From an uncultured Candidatus Competibacteraceae bacterium (GTDB lineage: Bacteria > Pseudomonadota > Gammaproteobacteria > Competibacterales > Competibacteraceae): a stretch of 11,936 nucleotides of DNA. Location: positions 1 through 11,936 of the forward strand of contig CALMNY010000193.1 in assembly GCA_937872125.1 (NCBI GenBank), in the 5' to 3' direction. Numbering within the stretch: position 1 is the first letter of the stretch; the number at the start of each line of letters is the position of its first letter. This document shows, in pieces, positions 8,505 through 11,936 of the stretch. Position numbers and translations under genes: made by a program. The notes under the pieces are model-generated. The model made no database searches, was not told the origin of the DNA, and saw only the letters and a list, made by a program, of their open reading frames with translations.

Positions 8505-9536
8505 ATGATTAAGGCGGGCATTGTGGGCGGGACCGGCTATACCGGCGTCGAATTATTGCGGTTGCTGGTCACGCATCCGGCGGTGGAACTGGCTGTTATC
8601 ACCTCGCGCGGCGAGAAGGGCGTTCAGGTCAGCCAGTTGTTTCCCAATCTGCGCGGGCGGGTAGATCTGGCGTTCGTTGAGCCGGACGATACGGTGCTGA
8701 AAAGCTGCGACGTGGTATTTTTCGCCACCCCCAACGGCACCGCCATGAAGAGCGCATCTGCGTTGTTGGAAGCCGGTGTCAAAATCATTGATCTGGCCGC
8801 TGATTTCCGGCTGCGGCGGGCTGAAGAGTGGGAACACTGGTACGGGATGCCGCACGCCTGCCCGGAATTGCTGGCGGAAGCGGTTTATGGTCTACCCGAA
8901 GTCAACCGCGAGGCCATTCGCACCGCCCGCCTGGTCGCCAATCCCGGTTGCTACCCAACCGCCGTGCAACTGGGGTTCCTGCCGCTGCTCGAAGCTGGCG
9001 TCATTGATCGGCAATCACTGATCGCCGACGCCAAATCCGGGGTCAGCGGGGCCGGGCGCAAGGCTGAAGTCGGCATTTTGCTGTGCGAGGCGGGCGATAA
9101 CTTCAAGGCTTACGGCGTACCGGGGCACCGTCATCTGCCGGAAATCCGCCAAGGGTTGATAACGGCGGCTGCAAACCCGGTCGAACTGGTGTTTGTGCCC
9201 CATCTAACGCCGATGATTCGCGGCATTCACGCCACGCTGTATGCGACCCTGACCGATCCTGGCGCCGATTTGCAGGCGCTGTTCGAGCGTCGCTACGCCA
9301 ACGAACCGTTCGTGGATGTGTTGCCGCCCAAGTCGCATCCTGAGACCCGCAGCGTGCGCGGAGCCAATCAGTGCCGGCTGGCGGTGCATCGGCCCCAGAA
9401 CGGCAAAACCGTGGTGGTGCTATCGGTGATTGATAATCTGGTCAAAGGTGCGGCGGGCCAGGCGGTGCAGAACATGAACCTGATGTTCGGCCTGCCGGAG
9501 ACCGCAGGATTAGAGGGGATCGCTCTGCTCCCGTAA
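8505..9536 (+). CDS. argC: N-acetyl-gamma-glutamyl-phosphate reductase
   Basis: Third step of arginine synthesis: NADPH-dependent reduction of N-acetyl-glutamyl phosphate to the semialdehyde. The N-terminal Rossmann motif GGTGYTG is at residues 8-14. The catalytic cysteine is Cys149 in [10 protein letters not shown], and the [10 protein letters not shown] segment (204-212) carries the catalytic histidine region. SGVSGAGR and [16 protein letters not shown] are typical of the family. The 343 residues are the usual length for the long (type 1) form. The ATG at 8505 is chosen over a GTG at 8499 because GGAGGAG (8491-8497) then sits 7-9 nt away. It is monocistronic or distantly followed by erpA (120-nt gap), matching the argC-erpA order seen in Pseudomonas. 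Confidence 0.96.
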   Translation: MIKAGIVGGTGYTGVELLRLLVTHPAVELAVITSRGEKGVQVSQLFPNLRGRVDLAFVEPDDTVLKSCDVVFFATPNGTAMKSASALLEAGVKIIDLAADFRLRRAEEWEHWYGMPHACPELLAEAVYGLPEVNREAIRTARLVANPGCYPTAVQLGFLPLLEAGVIDRQSLIADAKSGVSGAGRKAEVGILLCEAGDNFKAYGVPGHRHLPEIRQGLITAAANPVELVFVPHLTPMIRGIHATLYATLTDPGADLQALFERRYANEPFVDVLPPKSHPETRSVRGANQCRLAVHRPQNGKTVVVLSVIDNLVKGAAGQAVQNMNLMFGLPETAGLEGIALLP

Positions 9537-9556
9537 CGTTCCCATCAATATTTTTT

Positions 9557-9587
9557 CGTGATTTCCGTGATTTCCGTGATTTCCGTG
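9557..9587 (+). repeat. 9-bp tandem repeat upstream of erpA
   Basis: CGTGATTTC occurs three times without interruption (9557-9565, 9566-9574, 9575-9583), followed by a partial fourth unit CGTG, and is preceded by a run of six T residues. It lies about 12 nt upstream of the candidate erpA -35, where a copy-number change would alter promoter context without touching a gene. Confidence 0.9.
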
Positions 9588-9598
9588 GACAACTATTC

Positions 9599-9627
9599 TT
9601 GACCCCAAAGGTCAACAATCAGACAAT
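9599..9627 (+). promoter_or_regulatory. Candidate erpA promoter with overlapping palindrome
   Basis: TTGACC (9599-9604), a 17-nt spacer and GACAAT (9622-9627) give a good -35 and a moderate -10. The -35 is also the left arm of a perfect 6-bp inverted repeat, TTGACC-CCAAA-GGTCAA (9599-9615), placed as a repressor operator would be. It does not look like an IscR site to me. Confidence 0.5.
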
Positions 9628-9656
9628 TTTCCAACTTTTCAACAGAGGATAGAGCG

Positions 9657-10019
9657 ATGAGCGCCACCGTGGAAACCTTCACCCCCGCCGATGACCCTTT
9701 GCTGTTCACCGACGCTGCGGCGCTGAAGGTCAAGGAATTGCTGGAAGAAGAAGCCAACCCCAACCTGATGCTGCGCGTGTTCATCAGCGGCGGCGGTTGT
9801 TCCGGCTTCCAGTACGGCTTTACCTTCGATGAGAATCTGGGTGATGGCGATACCGTAGTGGAGAACCATGGGGTGAAATTGCTGATCGATCCGATGAGCT
9901 TCCAGTATCTGGTCGGCGCCGAAATTGACTACACCGAGGGCCTGGAAGGCGCTCAGTTTGTCATCCGTAATCCCAACGCTGTCACCACCTGTGGTTGCGG
10001 CTCTTCCTTCTCCGCGTGA
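9657..10019 (+). CDS. erpA: A-type iron-sulfur carrier ErpA
   Basis: Carries and delivers Fe-S clusters to apoproteins, essential for isoprenoid synthesis enzymes in E. coli. The three conserved cluster-binding cysteines are Cys48 in [12 protein letters not shown] and Cys112 and Cys114 in the C-terminal [20 protein letters not shown] and [18 protein letters not shown] follow the ErpA subtype rather than IscA. The 120 residues include a slightly longer N-terminus than E. coli (114). GAGGA (9645-9649) precedes the ATG by 7 nt. It is followed after 3 nt by tyrS. Plausible clients in this window include the [4Fe-4S] class I fumarase; this link is inferred from biochemistry only. Confidence 0.96.
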   Translation: MSATVETFTPADDPLLFTDAAALKVKELLEEEANPNLMLRVFISGGGCSGFQYGFTFDENLGDGDTVVENHGVKLLIDPMSFQYLVGAEIDYTEGLEGAQFVIRNPNAVTTCGCGSSFSA

Positions 10020-10022
10020 CCC

Positions 10023-11225
10023 ATGCGCCCGCTTGAAGAATCGTTGGAACTGATCAAACGCGGTGCGGTGGATCTGCTGCTGGAAGAGGAACTGATCGAG
10101 CGACTCAAGTCCGGTCGCCCATTGCGAGTCAAGGCCGGGTTTGATCCCACCGCGCCCGATCTGCACCTCGGCCATACCGTCTTGATCAACAAGCTGCGCC
10201 AGTTTCAGGACCTCGGCCATCACGCACTGTTCCTGATCGGCGATTTCACCGGCATGATCGGTGACCCGACCGGCAAGAACGTCACGCGCAAGCCACTGAC
10301 GCGCGAGGAGATTCTGGCCAACGCCAAGACCTATCAGGAGCAGGTGTTCAAGATTCTCGATCCCGACCGGACCGAGGTGCTGTTCAACTCGACCTGGTTC
10401 GACCGGATGACCCCGGCTGATTTCATTCATCTGGCAGCCAAGCACACCGTCGCCCGGATGCTGGAGCGGGATGATTTCGGCAAACGCTACGCCAGCGGTC
10501 AGCCTATCGCCATTCATGAATTTCTGTATCCTCTGGTGCAGGGCTACGACTCGGTCGCCATGCGGGCGGATGTGGAACTGGGTGGCACCGATCAGAAATT
10601 CAATCTGCTGGTCGGTCGCGAGTTGCAGAAACACTACGGCCAGCCGCCGCAGCTCGTTCTCACCATGCCGATTCTGGAAGGTCTGGACGGCGTGCAGAAG
10701 ATGTCGAAGTCATTGGGCAACTATGTGGGTATTCGCGATGAGCCCAATGAGATGTTCGGCAAGCTGATGTCCGTTTCCGACGACCTGATGTGGCGCTATT
10801 TCGAACTGCTCAGCTTCCGCCCGACGCGCGAGATCGCGGAATGGCGGCGGCAGGTGAACCAGGAAGGCTTGAATCCGCGCGATGTCAAATTCAGGCTGGC
10901 CGAGGAACTGGTAGACCGGTTCCATGGCGCTGGCGCCGGCGCTCACGCCTTGGCGGCGTTCATCGAGCGATTCCAAAAAGGGGCGCTCCCCGAGGATGTG
11001 GCCGAGGTGCGGGTTCAATCCCACGAAGGTCGCTTGCCGATTGCCAATCTGCTCAAGGATGCTGGTCTGGTGCCCAGCACGTCGGAGGCGTTGCGGGCGA
11101 TCCAGCAGGGTGCTGTGCGGATTGATGGCGAGCGCATTGAAAACCGCAGTCTGGAGCTAACTTCCGGCAGCAGTCATGTCTACCAGGTGGGCAAGCGACG
11201 GGTAGCCCGGGTCGTGGTCCTCTGA
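10023..11225 (+). CDS. tyrS: Tyrosyl-tRNA synthetase (TyrZ-like clade)
   Basis: Class I aminoacyl-tRNA synthetase charging tRNA-Tyr. The HIGH-type signature is HLGH at residues 48-51 (in [11 protein letters not shown]), QGYDS and GGTDQ (173-177 and 187-191) line the tyrosine site, and KMSKS is intact at 226-230. A C-terminal S4-like RNA-binding domain occupies about 335-395 ([14 protein letters not shown], then [13 protein letters not shown]). The HLGHT and ~400-residue form is the Pseudomonas-type TyrS/TyrZ branch rather than the E. coli branch. The ATG is 3 nt after the erpA stop and has no evident Shine-Dalgarno sequence, so translation is probably coupled to erpA. No terminator is evident before the hairpin repeats downstream. 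Confidence 0.96.
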   Translation: MRPLEESLELIKRGAVDLLLEEELIERLKSGRPLRVKAGFDPTAPDLHLGHTVLINKLRQFQDLGHHALFLIGDFTGMIGDPTGKNVTRKPLTREEILANAKTYQEQVFKILDPDRTEVLFNSTWFDRMTPADFIHLAAKHTVARMLERDDFGKRYASGQPIAIHEFLYPLVQGYDSVAMRADVELGGTDQKFNLLVGRELQKHYGQPPQLVLTMPILEGLDGVQKMSKSLGNYVGIRDEPNEMFGKLMSVSDDLMWRYFELLSFRPTREIAEWRRQVNQEGLNPRDVKFRLAEELVDRFHGAGAGAHALAAFIERFQKGALPEDVAEVRVQSHEGRLPIANLLKDAGLVPSTSEALRAIQQGAVRIDGERIENRSLELTSGSSHVYQVGKRRVARVVVL

Positions 11226-11366
11226 CCGGATTTTGACAATTTGATGAGGGTGCGATTGAAAGTGATGCAAGCAGCCTAATACCCCATGATCCACTGATAC
11301 CCTGAAGGAGCAGGGCAATCGCGCTATGTGGTAGCCGGCTGGGTTGATTTCAAGTTCGATGGGGTA

Positions 11367-11394
11367 GGGTGGATGAGCGCAGCGAAATCCACCC
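11367..11394. repeat. Dispersed-type hairpin repeat (GGGTGGAT...ATCCACCC)
   Basis: GGGTGGAT (11367-11374) and ATCCACCC (11387-11394) form a perfect 8-bp stem around GAGCGCAGCGAA. From memory, GGTGGAT-(G/A)AGCGCAGCG-ATCCACC hairpins recur between genes in many proteobacterial genomes. There is no T tract. With one copy in the window, the multicopy nature is inference. Confidence 0.6.
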
Positions 11395-11409
11395 CACAAT
11401 TCATCAAGT

Positions 11410-11433
11410 TAGCCTGTTTGAAACAACAGGCTA
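11410..11433. repeat. Hairpin at the stop codon of the right-edge gene
   Basis: TAGCCTGTT (11410-11418) and AACAGGCTA (11425-11433) form a perfect 9-bp stem with the loop TGAAAC. The right arm includes the TAG stop (minus strand, 11433-11431) of the right-edge gene. It lacks a T tract in either direction, so it is more likely a repeat or RNA-stabilising structure than an intrinsic terminator. Confidence 0.65.
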
Positions 11434-11936
11434 CCGGATATAGGCATTCAGCAGGGTGTAGTCACCATCCAGCCGATCCGGCACGTCACGCCGTTGCCAT
11501 TCCTTCCATGGCGACTGACTCCAGATGAACGGCGCCCCTTTGATGTAAGGCGTGCCGAATTTCATCCAGAAGCTTTGCACCGGTGAATTCGCGTCCAGCG
11601 CGCCCTGGAGCGACATCATCCGCCGGGCCAGGGTTACGGAACCCGCCTTGGCGTCGAGCGAACCATCCGGGATGGTCTTGGGGGTGGGCGTCTCGCCATA
11701 GCCGACATCCCAGCGCCCGAAAATGGACAGCGGATTGTCCGGCGCCGTGTAGGTGATCAGTTGCTTGGCCGACTCCAGATCGTTTACCGCACCGATCTGG
11801 GCCAGGAACTGCCGCTTGCGCGCCGGGCGGGTGTCCAGCGCCTTGAGATCGCGGCGAATCTGATAGGACGCTGGATAGTTAATGCCGATGAGGTAATCGC
11901 CGGCGACCATCGTGGGGTCGTAACGCCGATCCAGGC
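11431..11936 (-). CDS. Phospholipase B-like / C45-related Ntn-hydrolase family protein, C-terminal part
   Basis: Partial: 167 residues up to the stop, running off the right edge with no start visible. The arrangement DP-M-AGDYLIGINYP, then VNDLESAKQLITY with NPLSIFGRWDVG, then DGSLDAKAGSVTLARRM and finally PFIWSQSPW recalls the C-terminal half of phospholipase B-like (PLBD) proteins. There D-(M/L)-x-SM, a DPLS segment, GG-DVK-TS-SLAR and PF-W-SP occur in the same order. PLBD proteins are secreted or lysosomal Ntn hydrolases in eukaryotes; bacterial relatives are poorly characterised and often labelled C45 autoproteolytic acyltransferases. The autoprocessing Cys and any signal peptide would lie outside the window. 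The assignment rests on remembered motif order, not on alignment. Confidence 0.5.
   Translation of the reverse strand, partial: LDRRYDPTMVAGDYLIGINYPASYQIRRDLKALDTRPARKRQFLAQIGAVNDLESAKQLITYTAPDNPLSIFGRWDVGYGETPTPKTIPDGSLDAKAGSVTLARRMMSLQGALDANSPVQSFWMKFGTPYIKGAPFIWSQSPWKEWQRRDVPDRLDGDYTLLNAYIR

Noticed and set aside
11233..11261. A perfect TTGACA hexamer after tyrS
   Set aside because: No acceptable -10 follows at 16-18 nt and no plus-strand gene lies downstream.

Overview
The window looks like a chromosomal segment of a GC-rich gammaproteobacterium. IspB, bL21, bL27, Obg, ProB, ErpA and TyrS all resemble gammaproteobacterial versions. Two gene blocks match orders I remember from Pseudomonas: ispB / rplU-rpmA-obg-proB and argC-erpA-tyrS. 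I cannot name the genus. The Uma2 endonuclease with a coiled-coil tail and the hairpin repeats recall environmental lineages such as Competibacteraceae or Thiotrichales, but that is only an impression. Most of the window is housekeeping. I see no defence island, prophage, CRISPR array, complete insertion sequence or rRNA/tRNA gene.

Layout: ispB (minus strand, cut by the left edge) is divergent from the ribosomal-protein cluster rplU-rpmA, with well-formed back-to-back sigma70 promoters between them. A strong intrinsic terminator follows rpmA, then obgE and proB run on, overlapping by 23 nt. A gap with a REP-like hairpin leads to a Uma2-family (DUF820) nuclease whose tail contains an expanding 21-bp/heptad coiled-coil repeat. 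A class I fumarase follows from its own extended -10 promoter.

The interval 6351-6668 has no protein gene I can support, but it is rich in structure: three minus-strand hairpins ending in a textbook terminator, a candidate promoter, and an imperfect inverted repeat around that promoter's -35. I propose a small RNA of about 80 nt here, as inference. Next, on the minus strand, are a periplasmic sulfate-binding protein (sbp, without its ABC permease genes) and, upstream of it, a membrane-anchored TlpA-type thioredoxin.

On the plus strand argC (arginine synthesis) is followed by a spacer with a 9-bp tandem repeat and an operator-like palindrome, then erpA (Fe-S carrier) and tyrS. The right end has two hairpin repeats and the C-terminal part of a minus-strand protein that resembles the phospholipase B-like (Ntn-hydrolase) family.

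Functional links: ErpA-type Fe-S delivery could supply the [4Fe-4S] fumarase, and ProB and ArgC both start from glutamate-derived intermediates. These are biochemical connections, not evidence of shared regulation.
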